DNA of 64,000 nucleotides from Cyanobium sp. Tous-M-B4 (GTDB taxonomy: Bacteria; Cyanobacteriota; Cyanobacteriia; PCC-6307; Cyanobiaceae), in assembly GCF_024345395.1 (NCBI RefSeq), contig NZ_JAGQBA010000002.1, positions 434,001-498,000 of the forward strand, written 5' to 3'. Position 1 is the stretch's first letter, and the number at the start of each line of letters is the position of its first letter. The position numbers were made by a program, and so were the translations under genes. Below are positions 52,587 through 61,952 of this stretch, in pieces. The notes beneath the pieces were generated by a model. It searched no databases, was not told the origin of the DNA, and saw only the letters and a program-made list of their open reading frames with translations.

Positions 52587-52919
52587 ATGAGATCGGTGAC
52601 CAGATTTCGCCTGCGAAACAGGCCTCTGGCTGTGTTCTTCAACCTCCGCGAGGGTCAGCGTTGGCCAGTAGAGCTCCCCATGGAGGGTTGGTTGCAGTGG
52701 GAGGGAAGGGTGCTGCCTGTCATTCCCGTTGATATCGCCAACTTCAGTGCCGGTGGCGTGGCGATATGGGTTGACCCAAAGCTCGATATATGCCCCGGCG
52801 GCCATGGCGTCTTAATTACCCAGGCCCATGGCCGTGGCTGTGGCTACCGGCCGGTCAAGGGCTGCTGGCAGGTCAAGGGTGCCAAACGTTCTTTAGTGGG
52901 CCTTGCCTTCGAGCGCTGA
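52587..52919 (+). CDS. Single-domain PilZ-like protein
   Basis: A 110-residue protein from ATG 52587. RFRLRNRPLAVFFNLREGQ and PVDIANFSAGGVAIWV give the PilZ-type pattern (D/N-x-S-x-G-G), followed by CWQVKGAKRSLVGLAFE. It lacks a clear RxxxR before the barrel, so ligand binding is less certain. Located 49 bases after the lipoprotein gene, it may form a unit with it. Confidence 0.65.
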   Translation: MRSVTRFRLRNRPLAVFFNLREGQRWPVELPMEGWLQWEGRVLPVIPVDIANFSAGGVAIWVDPKLDICPGGHGVLITQAHGRGCGYRPVKGCWQVKGAKRSLVGLAFER

Positions 52920-52928
52920 GGCTGGCTT

Positions 52929-53132
52929 TCAGTCTTCAATCAGTCGCCGAATCCGGCTGGATTGGGACCCGGCCACGACCCCCTGGCCATCGGGGCTAAG
53001 ACTGGTTTTAGGCAGCCGGCGACTCGGTTTTACCTCTTTCACCCGTACGGCGTAAACGTGTAGGCCGATGGCCACCCCAAGCAGTAGCAGCAGGCTGAAA
53101 GCTGTGCGATGGCTGCCGTCGCGGCTCGGCAT
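52929..53132 (-). CDS. small membrane-anchored hypothetical protein
   Basis: A 67-residue ORF with one N-terminal TM (AFSLLLLLGVAIGLHVYAV) and a basic cytosolic or periplasmic tail (RVKEVKPSRRLPKTSL). Convergent with the PilZ gene, 9 bases away. No family recognised; the hydrophobic anchor and GC-rich codons favour a real gene. Confidence 0.45.
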   Translation of the reverse strand: MPSRDGSHRTAFSLLLLLGVAIGLHVYAVRVKEVKPSRRLPKTSLSPDGQGVVAGSQSSRIRRLIED

Positions 53133-53263
53133 CGGTGGAGGTGCTGGATTGCTGATGACCCCAGTCTCTCAGGAGCAAGAGATGTGAAGACCTCCCCGAT
53201 CCCAATCCAGGGCCAGCCAGCGCTCCTAGGATTTGCTTAAGAATTGAACGGCAAAAAAAGTCG

Positions 53264-53332
53264 ATGCGTGTGCCATCCCTGCTAGCTCTGGCGGCCCTTG
53301 TGGGCTTTGTGATCGTGGAGTTAGTGCTTTGA
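53264..53332 (+). CDS. possible 22-residue hydrophobic peptide
   Basis: ATG 53264 gives MRVPSLLALAALVGFVIVEL then VL and a stop. It would be one membrane helix. No Shine-Dalgarno sequence or known relative. Reported for completeness; it could be chance. Confidence 0.2.
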   Translation: MRVPSLLALAALVGFVIVELVL

Positions 53333-53401
53333 CCGGCAGCCATGAACACCGCTTTAAACGCTAAGGGCTTCTAGGGTCCGCTTTTACTGCGCCCCTGACC
53401 T

Positions 53402-54127
53402 GTGCAGGCACCCATGCTCCATTCCCTAGCCTTTCTGCTGTCCAGGGGCCAGGAATTGCCCGAAGAGGGCGTTGATTGGGAGGCTTTGGTTGCTGCCCAA
53501 GGCCAACAAGGTCCCGATCGCGGCCGGGGTCTGAGGCTGTTTCGGATGCCAGATCAATGGCAGGGCAGCCTCGATGAGCTGGTAGCTAGTGGCTGCGCCA
53601 CCATCGCCGGCGAAGATCCCCTCGGCTCAGCGCCAGAGCGACGTTCCCTGATCTGCGATGCCGTGGTGACTCACTTTGACGTGCCCTCCCTGTGGATCGG
53701 CGTCTACGCCGTTAGAGGCCCCGCCGACGGCTCCTGGCTGCAAGTGCAGGAGGTGGAGCTGCTTGATCGCTTCCCCCTGGCTGAGGCAGCCAATGAAACC
53801 TGCTGGTTTTATCCCACTGATAACGGCTCCTACCTGTGTTGGGAAAATCAGACTGGCCTGACCCTGGCGCCGGGATGGTTGCCAGAGCAGGGGGGGCAGG
53901 AGCTTCCGATCGCCTATGACCGCGGCGAGGTGCATGTGCTCTGGTCTCTGATGGCCGATGACCAGGCGCTTACCTGTGTGGGCCTCACCTATCAGCGCCG
54001 GCGTATCGAGTGGCCGTTGCTTGAGCGCAGCCCTGAACCCAGCGCCACCTGGACCAGCTTTGAGGTCGACACGATGGCTGACCCCAGCTATCTAGAACGC
54101 GCCCGCATCAGCGTTTTTCCCCAGTGA
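53402..54127 (+). CDS. hypothetical protein
   Basis: A 241-residue protein from GTG 53402 (ATG 53414 possible). It has no signal peptide or membrane span and is acidic. Stretches SLWIGVYAVRGPADGSWLQV, EVELLDRFPLAEAANETCWF and RRIEWPLLERSPEPSATWTS look like a beta-rich fold. I do not recognise the family. It converges with glnN, 16 bases apart. Confidence 0.6.
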   Translation: MQAPMLHSLAFLLSRGQELPEEGVDWEALVAAQGQQGPDRGRGLRLFRMPDQWQGSLDELVASGCATIAGEDPLGSAPERRSLICDAVVTHFDVPSLWIGVYAVRGPADGSWLQVQEVELLDRFPLAEAANETCWFYPTDNGSYLCWENQTGLTLAPGWLPEQGGQELPIAYDRGEVHVLWSLMADDQALTCVGLTYQRRRIEWPLLERSPEPSATWTSFEVDTMADPSYLERARISVFPQ

Positions 54128-54143
54128 GCGGGCGCAGCCTGGC

Positions 54144-56312
54144 TCAACGCACGAACAGCATCTCCTGGTAGGTGGGTAGGGGCCAGAGGTTGTCGTCAAC
54201 CAGGGCCTCCAGGCTGTCAACCACCACGCGAAGGTCGCCCATCAAGGGCACCAGGGTGTCGGCCGAGTAGCGCATGTGGGCTTCGGTGCCGTGGGGGGGA
54301 TTGTCGATGGCGCTTTGCAGCTGGCCGCTGATGTTCATCAACGACTGGCATAGTCCAGCCACTTCCTTTGGGGTTTCCGGCGATACCTGGATGCCTAGGG
54401 AACTCTGCAGTTGCAGGGACTCAGCTAGTTCGCCGAGGTAGCGGATCGCCGCCGGGTACACCTGGGTGCGGGCGATCTGGACGGCCAGCTTGGCTTCCAC
54501 ATCGATCGCCAGGATGTACTGCTCGGCGTAAACCTCAAAGCGGCTCTGCAGCTCCACGGCCGAGAGCACGCCGGTGCGCTCGAACAGCTCGCGCATTGAT
54601 TGGCGCTCCAACACCGGCAGGGCATCGGCGGTGGTGCGCAGGTTTTCCAGGCCCCGCTCCTCCACGGCCATGCGGTGCCACTCATCGGAGTAGCCGTTGC
54701 CGCCAAACACGACGGCGCCATGCTGTTCGATCAGGGTCTTGAGGACGGCCAGAGCCCCTTCTTCCAGGCCGTAGCCACTGGCCAGCTTGGCCTCCAGCTC
54801 GCTGGAGATCCAGTCGAGGGAATCGGCCAGGATGGTGTTCAGGGCCACAAGCGGGCCAGCCACCGATTGGTTGGAGCCGACGGCGCGAAACTCGAAGCGG
54901 TTGCCAGTGAAGGCGAACGGCGAGGTGCGGTTGCGATCGCCGGCGTCCTTGTCGAATTCCGGCAGGGTGTCCACGCCGAAGTCCATCACGCCGCCGAGGG
55001 CCGAGCCGGAGAGCCGGCCCTCGCGGATCTGGTTGAAGACATCCTCCAGCTGGCTGCCCAGATACACCGAGATGATTGCCGGGGGCGCTTCGTTGGCGCC
55101 GAGGCGGTGGTCGTTGCTGGCGGTGGCGATCACGGCCCGCAGCAGGGGGCCATACATGTGCACGCCGCGGATCACCGCTCCGCAGAACATCAGAAACTGC
55201 AGGTTTTCATGGGGCGTCTTGCCTGGATCGAGCAGGTTCCCCTGGGTGGCGTTGCCGATCGACCAGTTGACGTGCTTACCAGAGCCGTTGATGCCGGCGA
55301 AGGGCTTCTCGTGCAGCAGGCAGGCCAGACCATGCTTCTTCGCCGTGCTGCGCAGAAGGGTCATGGTGAGCTGCTGGTGGTCGGTGGCCACGTTGGCGGC
55401 CTCGAAGAAAGGCGCAATCTCAAACTGGGATGGGGCCACCTCGTTGTGGCGGGTTTTGGCCGGAATCCCCAGGCGGTACATCTGCCGCTCCACCTCCTGC
55501 ATGAACACCTGCACCCGCTCCGGGATGGCGCCGAAGTAGTGGTCATCAAACTGTTGGCCCTTGGCCGAGGGCCGACCAAACAGGGTGCGACCGGCCAGCA
55601 GCAGGTCTGGCCGCAGGGGCACGTAGGCGCTGTCGATCAGGAAGTACTCCTGCTCGGCGCCGCAGCTGGAGTTGACCGGGGCAATGGTGGTTTCCCCCAG
55701 CAGGCTGAGCAGCCTGTGGGCCTGTTTATTTACGGCTGCGATCGAGCGCAGCAGGGGGGTTTTTTTGTCGAGGGCCTCGCCGGTCCAGGAGACGAAGACG
55801 GTGGGGATGCAGAGGGTTACACCGTTGGGCGTCTCCATCAGCCAGGCGGGGCTGGTGATGTCCCAGGCGGTATAACCGCGGGCTTCAAAGGTGGAGCGGA
55901 TACCGCCATTGGGAAAGGAGGAGCCGTCGGGCTCGCCCTGCACCAGCACCTTGCCGGTGAATTCTGTGAAGACCGTGCCGTCGCCCTGGGGTGAGATGAA
56001 GCCGTCGTGCTTCTCGGCAGTGGAGTTGGTGAGCGGATAAAAAACGTGGGAGTAATACAGGGCACCTCGGGCGGTGGCCCATTCCTTCATCGCTTGGGCT
56101 ACCACGTTGGCTACCGACACATCGAGCTTGCTGCCCTCCTTGATGGTGCGCTGCACCGATTTGAAGATCTCCTTCGGCAGCGCCGCCTTCATCTTGTCGA
56201 GGGTGAATACGTCGCTAGCCCAGAGCTCATCGAGGGGCTGAATCGGAGCTGTTGGGGCGGCGGGGCGGCTGAGAATCTTGTCGAGGGCTTGAAGGCGTGG
56301 TTGGGAGGGCAT
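54144..56312 (-). CDS. glnN: Glutamine synthetase type III
   Basis: A 722-residue GSIII that joins ammonium to glutamate with ATP. The large size, N-terminal [74 protein letters not shown] and the [15 protein letters not shown] segment near the nucleotide site identify GlnN, not GlnA. In cyanobacteria GlnN is usually induced by nitrogen starvation through NtcA. ATG 56312 is chosen by homology; GTG 56336 adds eight residues. It is divergent from glgP. Confidence 0.93.
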   Translation of the reverse strand: MPSQPRLQALDKILSRPAAPTAPIQPLDELWASDVFTLDKMKAALPKEIFKSVQRTIKEGSKLDVSVANVVAQAMKEWATARGALYYSHVFYPLTNSTAEKHDGFISPQGDGTVFTEFTGKVLVQGEPDGSSFPNGGIRSTFEARGYTAWDITSPAWLMETPNGVTLCIPTVFVSWTGEALDKKTPLLRSIAAVNKQAHRLLSLLGETTIAPVNSSCGAEQEYFLIDSAYVPLRPDLLLAGRTLFGRPSAKGQQFDDHYFGAIPERVQVFMQEVERQMYRLGIPAKTRHNEVAPSQFEIAPFFEAANVATDHQQLTMTLLRSTAKKHGLACLLHEKPFAGINGSGKHVNWSIGNATQGNLLDPGKTPHENLQFLMFCGAVIRGVHMYGPLLRAVIATASNDHRLGANEAPPAIISVYLGSQLEDVFNQIREGRLSGSALGGVMDFGVDTLPEFDKDAGDRNRTSPFAFTGNRFEFRAVGSNQSVAGPLVALNTILADSLDWISSELEAKLASGYGLEEGALAVLKTLIEQHGAVVFGGNGYSDEWHRMAVEERGLENLRTTADALPVLERQSMRELFERTGVLSAVELQSRFEVYAEQYILAIDVEAKLAVQIARTQVYPAAIRYLGELAESLQLQSSLGIQVSPETPKEVAGLCQSLMNISGQLQSAIDNPPHGTEAHMRYSADTLVPLMGDLRVVVDSLEALVDDNLWPLPTYQEMLFVR

Positions 56313-56489
56313 GGGGAGTTCGCCACTGAACGTCACTCCACCTACCCAAAGCTGTTCCTCCCTCCAAGCTTTGCTGCGGTTGATACCAGCGGCGCGATTG
56401 GCCCCGGCTTGGCGTGTGCGGTAACCGTGACCACGCTCCTGCGAATTTGAGGTGCCAGCCCCAGACTTTCTTTTTGTAGGGAGTCAGGT

Positions 56490-58889
56490 ATGGCCTCAGC
56501 TGATAGCCAGGCTCTGAAGGAGTCGATGCAAAGGCATCTCTTCTTCAGTCAGGCCAAGTCCAGCTCCCTGGCCACCAGCCACGACCACTACCGCTGCCTG
56601 GCTTTAGCGGTGCGTGATCGCCTGCTCAAAAACTGGGTCGACACCGCCGACACCTACACCCGCGAGCATGTCCGCACGGCCACCTACCTGTCGGCGGAAT
56701 ATTTACTGGGCCCGCACCTGGAAAACAACCTGGTGAATCTGGGCTTGGTGGAGGCAGCCCGGGAGGCCTGCACCAGCTTGGGCTTGAGCCTCGAGGAGCT
56801 GATCGCCGAGGAGCCCGAACCCGGTCTTGGTAATGGTGGCTTAGGTCGACTGGCCGCCTGCTTCCAGGAGTCGATGGCGACGCTGGAGCTGCCAGCGATC
56901 GGTTACGGCATCCGCTACGAATTCGGCATCTTCCGCCAGCAGATCACCCCCCACGGCCAGGTGGAGAGCACCGATCCCTGGCTGGCCCATGGCAATCCCT
57001 GGGAGGTGATCCGGCCGGAGTGGAGCTATCCGGTGCAGATCGGTGAACACACCGTGATCGGCGTCGCCTACGACACGCCGATCCTGGGCTACGGCGTAAA
57101 CACAGCGAACACCCTGCGGCTCTGGTCGGCGGTGGCTCCTGAGGCCTTCGATTTCGCTTCCTTCAACGCCGGCGACTACACCAGGGCCGTGCTGCGCAAG
57201 ATGCAGGCGGAGACCCTCTCGAAGGTGCTTTACCCCAACGACGAGCTGGACCAGGGCAAGCGGCTGCGCCTCTCCCAGCAGATCTTCTTCGTTAGCTGCT
57301 CCCTGCAGGACATGTTCCGCATCCTGCGGGGCCAGGGTCTGGAGGTGACCGACTTCCACCGCAAGTTTGCGCTGCAGCTAAACGACACCCATCCAGCTAT
57401 CGCCGTGGCTGAGTTGATGCGGCTGCTGATGGATGAGCACGGCATCGATTGGGATACCGCTTGGTCGATCACCACCGCCAGCATCAGCTACACCAATCAC
57501 ACCCTGCTGCCTGAGGCCCTTGAAACCTGGGGCGTGGAGCTGTTTGAGCAGTTGCTGCCCCGCCAGCTGGAGATCATCTACGAGATCAACACCCGCTTCC
57601 TGCGCATGGCCCGGATTCGCTATCCCGGCGATTCCCAAATCCTGCAGCGCATTTCCCTGATTGAGGAGGGCCCGCAGCGCCGGGTGCGCATGGCCCACTT
57701 GGCTGTGGTGGGCAGCCACCACGTCAACGGCGTGGCCGAGCTGCACAGCACCCTGCTGAAGCAGCACCTGTTTGCTGATCTGGCCCGGATCTGGCCGGAG
57801 CGCTTCACCAATGTCACCAACGGCGTCACACCGCGGCGCTGGCTTGCGGTGGCCAACCCACCGCTGGCGGCCCTGCTCGATGAGGCGATCGGCGATCGCT
57901 GGCGCACCCACCTCGAGGAGCTGCAAGGGCTTGCCGCCTTTGCCGACGACCCTGCGTTCCTGGAGCGCTGGCAGGCGGTGCGGGATCTCGGCAAGCAGCG
58001 CCTCGCCCAGTACATGCGCCGCGAGCTGGGGGTGCTGGTGGACCACACCTCCCTCTTCGATGTGCAGGTGAAGCGCATCCACGAATACAAGCGCCAGCAC
58101 CTGGCGGCCCTACAGATCGTGGAGCGCTATCTGCGCATTCGCGCCGGTGAAGACCTGCCGCCGCGCACTTTTGTGTTTGGTGGCAAGGCGGCTCCGGGCT
58201 ATGCCCTGGCCAAGTTGATCATCCGCCTGCTGGTTGGTATCGCTGACGTGGTCAACATGGACCCGGCCATGGATGGCCGCCTCAAGGTGGTGTTCCTGCC
58301 CAATTTCAGCGTCAGCCTGGGCCAGCTGGTGTATCCAGCGGTGGATCTCTCCGAGCAGATCTCCACCGCTGGCAAGGAGGCCTCCGGTACCGGCAACATG
58401 AAGATGGCTCTCAATGGTGCGGTCACGATTGGCACCCTCGATGGGGCCAACATCGAAATCCGCGATTGCGTTGGGGCGGAGAACTTCTTTCTCTTTGGCC
58501 ACACAGCGGAGCAGATCGAGCAGCTGGGCCACAGCGGTTATCACCCGATGCCCTGGATCGAGCAGGACCCGGCCGTGCGCCAGGCCCTGGAGTTGATCGG
58601 CTCGGGCTACTTCAGCGAGGGTGATGGCGAGCTCTTCCACCCCTTGCTTGCCAGCCTCACCAGCCACGACCCCTTCCGGGTGATGGCGGATGTGGCCGAC
58701 TACCGCCGGGCTCAAAATGCCGTGGATGAAGCCTGGCTCGACCGGGGCCGCTGGGCGCGGATGTCGCTGCACAACACGATGCGCTGTGGCTTCTTCAGCA
58801 GTGATCGCTCGATCGCTGATTACGCCGAGCGCATCTGGAAGGTGGGCCGGGTGCCGGTGCAGGCCAGCGCCGCTGCTCCGGCGCCCTAG
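56490..58889 (+). CDS. glgP: Glycogen phosphorylase
   Basis: A 799-residue GT35 enzyme that releases glucose-1-phosphate from glycogen. ATYLSAEYLLGPHLENNLVN, EPGLGNGGLGRLAACF, GYGIRYEFGIFRQ, LQLNDTHPAIAVAELM, NVTNGVTPRRWL, and the pyridoxal-phosphate lysine K638 in SGTGNMKMALNGA are all present. It likely mobilises glycogen at night or under stress. ATG 56490. The last four bases overlap the convergent next gene. Confidence 0.95.
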   Translation: MASADSQALKESMQRHLFFSQAKSSSLATSHDHYRCLALAVRDRLLKNWVDTADTYTREHVRTATYLSAEYLLGPHLENNLVNLGLVEAAREACTSLGLSLEELIAEEPEPGLGNGGLGRLAACFQESMATLELPAIGYGIRYEFGIFRQQITPHGQVESTDPWLAHGNPWEVIRPEWSYPVQIGEHTVIGVAYDTPILGYGVNTANTLRLWSAVAPEAFDFASFNAGDYTRAVLRKMQAETLSKVLYPNDELDQGKRLRLSQQIFFVSCSLQDMFRILRGQGLEVTDFHRKFALQLNDTHPAIAVAELMRLLMDEHGIDWDTAWSITTASISYTNHTLLPEALETWGVELFEQLLPRQLEIIYEINTRFLRMARIRYPGDSQILQRISLIEEGPQRRVRMAHLAVVGSHHVNGVAELHSTLLKQHLFADLARIWPERFTNVTNGVTPRRWLAVANPPLAALLDEAIGDRWRTHLEELQGLAAFADDPAFLERWQAVRDLGKQRLAQYMRRELGVLVDHTSLFDVQVKRIHEYKRQHLAALQIVERYLRIRAGEDLPPRTFVFGGKAAPGYALAKLIIRLLVGIADVVNMDPAMDGRLKVVFLPNFSVSLGQLVYPAVDLSEQISTAGKEASGTGNMKMALNGAVTIGTLDGANIEIRDCVGAENFFLFGHTAEQIEQLGHSGYHPMPWIEQDPAVRQALELIGSGYFSEGDGELFHPLLASLTSHDPFRVMADVADYRRAQNAVDEAWLDRGRWARMSLHNTMRCGFFSSDRSIADYAERIWKVGRVPVQASAAAPAP

Positions 58890-59557
58890 GCGCTCGGGGG
58901 CTCCGGCTTGTCGCTGTCCTTAAGCGAGGGGAAGCTGGAGCGGATCAGCTGGGCTACCTCCTGGTTCATCTGGGTGCGGAAGTCGGCAGCGGCGCCAGCT
59001 TCGAGCACCGGATAGGAGCGGGCCCCAACGTTGCGCAGGGGCTTCCAGCTGGTGGCTTCCTGCTGCTTGAGTGCTTCCAGCGGTGCGTCGAAGTCGAAGC
59101 TGAGCTCCCGCCCCTGGGCGGCGATGGCTGCGATCCAGGCCTCCCGGGCCGGCAGTAGGGCCTTGGCCTTGAGGGTGTCAGGTAACCCCAGCACCGGCTC
59201 GTAGTGATCCAGGGCTCGTAACTCGGCCTCGAGCAGAATCACCCAGGCAGCTTCTTCGCCGGGCTGCAGGCCAAGGCCTTCGGCGGCGGCGAGCATGGCG
59301 TCTCGATAGAGACACAGCCAGCGGTAGTGAGATTTCTGCTGCAGTGTTTTTTTGAGCGAGCTCTTGCCATGGGCAACCCGCTTGGGCAGGGCTGCTTCAG
59401 CCCGCCGCAGCAACACCCGATCTTCCGGCTCCAGGTTGATGGCGCCCCAGCGCTGCCGGTATTCCCAGAGCTCCTCGTATTGGCGCACTTCCTCAGGCGT
59501 CCAGCCCAGGCCCTGCAGTTCTTCGCCCCTGCTCGTTTCGTCCTTAGCCACCGGCAC
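58886..59557 (-). CDS. conserved hypothetical cyanobacterial protein
   Basis: A 223-residue soluble, mainly helical protein from GTG 59557 (GTG 59551 possible). Features: GWTPEEVRQYEELWEYRQRW, LPKRVAHGKSSLKKTLQQKS, WVILLEAELRALDHYEPVLG and AADFRTQMNQEVAQLIRSSF. No enzymatic motif recognised. It follows uspA on the same strand by 36 bases and may be cotranscribed. Confidence 0.6.
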   Translation of the reverse strand: MPVAKDETSRGEELQGLGWTPEEVRQYEELWEYRQRWGAINLEPEDRVLLRRAEAALPKRVAHGKSSLKKTLQQKSHYRWLCLYRDAMLAAAEGLGLQPGEEAAWVILLEAELRALDHYEPVLGLPDTLKAKALLPAREAWIAAIAAQGRELSFDFDAPLEALKQQEATSWKPLRNVGARSYPVLEAGAAADFRTQMNQEVAQLIRSSFPSLKDSDKPEPPSA

Positions 59558-59593
59558 GCCTGTTGCTGTAGCAGGCAGCGTAGTGGCCGGAGC

Positions 59594-60040
59594 TCAACGC
59601 ACAACCAGCACCGGGCAGCTGCTGTGGGTAAGCACCCGGTGGGTTTCGCTGCCCAGCAGCACCCCCTCTAGGCCGCGGCGGCCATGGGATGCCATCACAA
59701 TCAGATCAGCCCCATGGCGACCTGCCGCCTCCACGATTGCCGCATAGGGCGTGGCGCTAACCACGGTGTCCTGGTCGCTGACCACCCCGGCGGCCTGGGA
59801 CGCGGCTGCGGCTGCCGCCAGAATTTGCTCGGCGCCATGGCGAGCGGCTTGCACTAGGGCGGTCACCGTATTGGGGTCCACCAGCTCACCCACGCCCACT
59901 AGGGAGATGGGGAAGTTGGATTGCGCGTGGAAAAAGGTGATGCGAGCTCCCAGGCTGTGGGCCAGCGCCACCGCCTGCTGCACGGCCTTGCCTGAGAGCT
60001 CGGAGCCATCGGTGGGCACCAGCAGGTGGCTGTATGGCAT
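59594..60040 (-). CDS. Universal stress protein (UspA family)
   Basis: A 148-residue UspA-fold protein: SHLLVPTDGSELSGKAVQQA at the start, ALAHSLGARITFFHAQS, and the ATP-binding pattern SHGRRGLEGVLLGSETHRVL near the C-terminus (G-2x-G-9x-G/S), then SSCPVLVVR. It probably binds ATP and responds to stress. Located between a ParB-like gene and a hypothetical gene on the same strand. Confidence 0.92.
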   Translation of the reverse strand: MPYSHLLVPTDGSELSGKAVQQAVALAHSLGARITFFHAQSNFPISLVGVGELVDPNTVTALVQAARHGAEQILAAAAAASQAAGVVSDQDTVVSATPYAAIVEAAGRHGADLIVMASHGRRGLEGVLLGSETHRVLTHSSCPVLVVR

Positions 60041-60090
60041 TTACGGCGCAGGGGGGCGGTGGAGCTCCAGCCTGGGGCAGCTGGCGCCGC

Positions 60091-60753
60091 CTAGCAACTG
60101 CCTGAGCCTTTCCAGCCAGCTAAGTGGGCAGCGGCGCGGGAGCGGGCCAGGGCGCGGGCGCGGGGCAGCGCTGGCTCGAGTTGTTCGGAGCTGAAGGGCG
60201 GCAGGGGGCGGCTGCGCAGCCAGGCCCCCCAGCGGAATTCGTGGAAGGGAATCAGCGGTGCGGCACCTAGCACCCCTTCCTGCTTCAGCTTCCACACCAA
60301 GCTGCGGTAGGGGTCGTCCTGTAGGCCTGTGAGCTGCTCGGGCAGGGCGCTGGGGGGCAGGGGCCCCAATCCCCTGCCGTCATAGAGGTAGAGCCAGCCG
60401 CGTTGATGCAGGGCAGCAAGCACCTGCTGGGGGTCGGGGCTGTCGAGCTCGAGCACCACGTAGCCGAAGGCGGTGGCGTCGGGTTCGATCTCGATCAGGG
60501 CCCGTAGGCGGTGGTGGCGGTCGACCATCCATACGCTGCCAGCAGCGCTGCGCACCAGCGGCACGGGCTTGCTGCCCAGGTAGGAGCGGCGTTCGCGGGC
60601 ATTTTCGGCACCGAAATCACGCAGCCTGCTGCGCACTTCAGCCAGTCCCACGCAGAGCTGGGTCGGGCGCAGCTGGGCGATGGGCACCTCAAGCAGCTCA
60701 CCCCCCGGGAGCGGGGCCGGCAACGGCTGGTATGGGGGAAGGCGCAGGGCCAT
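60091..60753 (-). CDS. ParB/sulfiredoxin-like protein
   Basis: A 220-residue protein. VPIAQLRPTQLCVGLAEVRS, RSYLGSKPVPLVRSAAGSVW and MVDRHHRLRALIEI give the ParB-like fold with the substrate-binding DRHHR motif as in the ParBc_2 subfamily (putative ParB-like nucleases). It lacks the helix-turn-helix and dimer domain of true ParB. Role unknown; possibly an ATPase or phosphotransferase rather than a segregation protein. Divergent from cbiX. Confidence 0.7.
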   Translation of the reverse strand: MALRLPPYQPLPAPLPGGELLEVPIAQLRPTQLCVGLAEVRSRLRDFGAENARERRSYLGSKPVPLVRSAAGSVWMVDRHHRLRALIEIEPDATAFGYVVLELDSPDPQQVLAALHQRGWLYLYDGRGLGPLPPSALPEQLTGLQDDPYRSLVWKLKQEGVLGAAPLIPFHEFRWGAWLRSRPLPPFSSEQLEPALPRARALARSRAAAHLAGWKGSGSC

Positions 60754-60830
60754 GACGTCAAGGCAGCCCGGATATCCCCATCCTGGCCCGCTGCTTCCCG
60801 GAATAGGGTCGCCCTCAAGTGCGAGTGGCC

Positions 60831-61952
60831 ATGGCTTCCCCCTCCCATCCCGACCTGAGTGCTGGCCCCCACGGCCCGATCGGGGTGCTGGTTTGCGGCC
60901 ACGGCAGCCGCAATCGGCTGGCAGTAGCCGAATTTGCCGAGCTGGCTAAGGGCCTCCAAGCACGGCTGCCCGAGGTGCCTGTGGAATACGGCTACCTGGA
61001 ATTTGCCAGGCCGATCCTGCGCGATGGCCTGGAGGCGCTGCGGGCTCGTGGCGTAAGCCACGTGCTTGCCGTGCCGGCCATGTTGTTTGCAGCGGGCCAC
61101 GCCAAAAACGACATCCCCTCGGTGCTCAATACCTACGCGGCCGAGACGGGCCTGCGTATCGACTACGGCCGCGAACTGGGCGTTGACCTGAAGATGATTC
61201 AGGCGGCCGGGGCCCGGATTCGCGAAGTTCTCGATGGGGCCGCTGCAGAGGTGCCCCTGCACGAAACAATGTTGGTCGTGGTGGGCCGGGGCTCGTCCGA
61301 CCCCGATGCCAATTCCAATGTCGCCAAGGTGACGCGGATGTTGGTGGAGGGTTTTGGTTTTGGCTGGGGTGAAACGGTTTATTCCGGGGTCACCTTTCCG
61401 TTGGTGGAGCCTGGACTGCGCCAAGTGGTGAGACTTGGCTATCGCCGGGTTGTCGTTTTCCCCTATTTCCTGTTCTCCGGGGTGCTGGTGAGCCGGATCC
61501 AGCAGCACACCGAGAGGGTGGCCCAGGACCATCCCGAGGTGGAGTTCCTGAAGGCCTCCTATCTGGCTGATCACCCCCTAGTGCTGGACACCTTTGTGGA
61601 GCGGGTGGCTGAGGTGGTGCGCGGTGACGCCAACATGAATTGTTCGCTGTGCAAATACCGGGCCCAAGTGCTCGGCTTTGAGACTGAGGTTGGGGCGCCC
61701 CAGCACAGCCACCATCACCACGTTGAGGGGCTCACCGACGGCTGTGACCTCTGTGAGCGCGAGTGCACCGGTGCCTGCCAGCCCGATGGCGTGCCGATTC
61801 CAGTGGGCGGCCATAGCCACGATGACTCCCACGGGCACAGCCATGACCACGGCCACAGCCACGACCACGGGCACAGCCATCACCATCCGCCCTACCCCCA
61901 CGCGGACCATCCCCTCGGTCCCACAACCCTGCGCCAGGGCAGCAGCAGCTGA
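60831..61952 (+). CDS. cbiX: Sirohydrochlorin chelatase CbiX with His-rich tail
   Basis: A 373-residue double-domain chelatase. Domain 1: GVLVCGHGSRNRLAVAEFAE (H24 is the metal His), RPILRDGLEALRARGV and AVPAMLFAAGHAKNDIPSVL. Domain 2: MLVVVGRGSSDPDANSNVAK and VVFPYFLFSGVLVSRI. The tail from about 270 has CSLCKYRAQV and CDLCERECTGAC (possible iron-sulfur or metal site) and then GHSHDDSHGHSHDHGHSHDH, a His-rich metal store. It inserts Co or Fe into sirohydrochlorin for cobalamin or siroheme. ATG 60831 preferred; GTG 60819 is possible. Confidence 0.92.
   Translation: MASPSHPDLSAGPHGPIGVLVCGHGSRNRLAVAEFAELAKGLQARLPEVPVEYGYLEFARPILRDGLEALRARGVSHVLAVPAMLFAAGHAKNDIPSVLNTYAAETGLRIDYGRELGVDLKMIQAAGARIREVLDGAAAEVPLHETMLVVVGRGSSDPDANSNVAKVTRMLVEGFGFGWGETVYSGVTFPLVEPGLRQVVRLGYRRVVVFPYFLFSGVLVSRIQQHTERVAQDHPEVEFLKASYLADHPLVLDTFVERVAEVVRGDANMNCSLCKYRAQVLGFETEVGAPQHSHHHHVEGLTDGCDLCERECTGACQPDGVPIPVGGHSHDDSHGHSHDHGHSHDHGHSHHHPPYPHADHPLGPTTLRQGSSS

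Noticed and set aside
56421-56434. Possible NtcA box GTA-N8-CAC between glnN and glgP
   Set aside because: The last triplet is CAC rather than TAC, and its distance to a plausible glnN -10 box (about 43 bases) is wrong for a normal NtcA-activated promoter.
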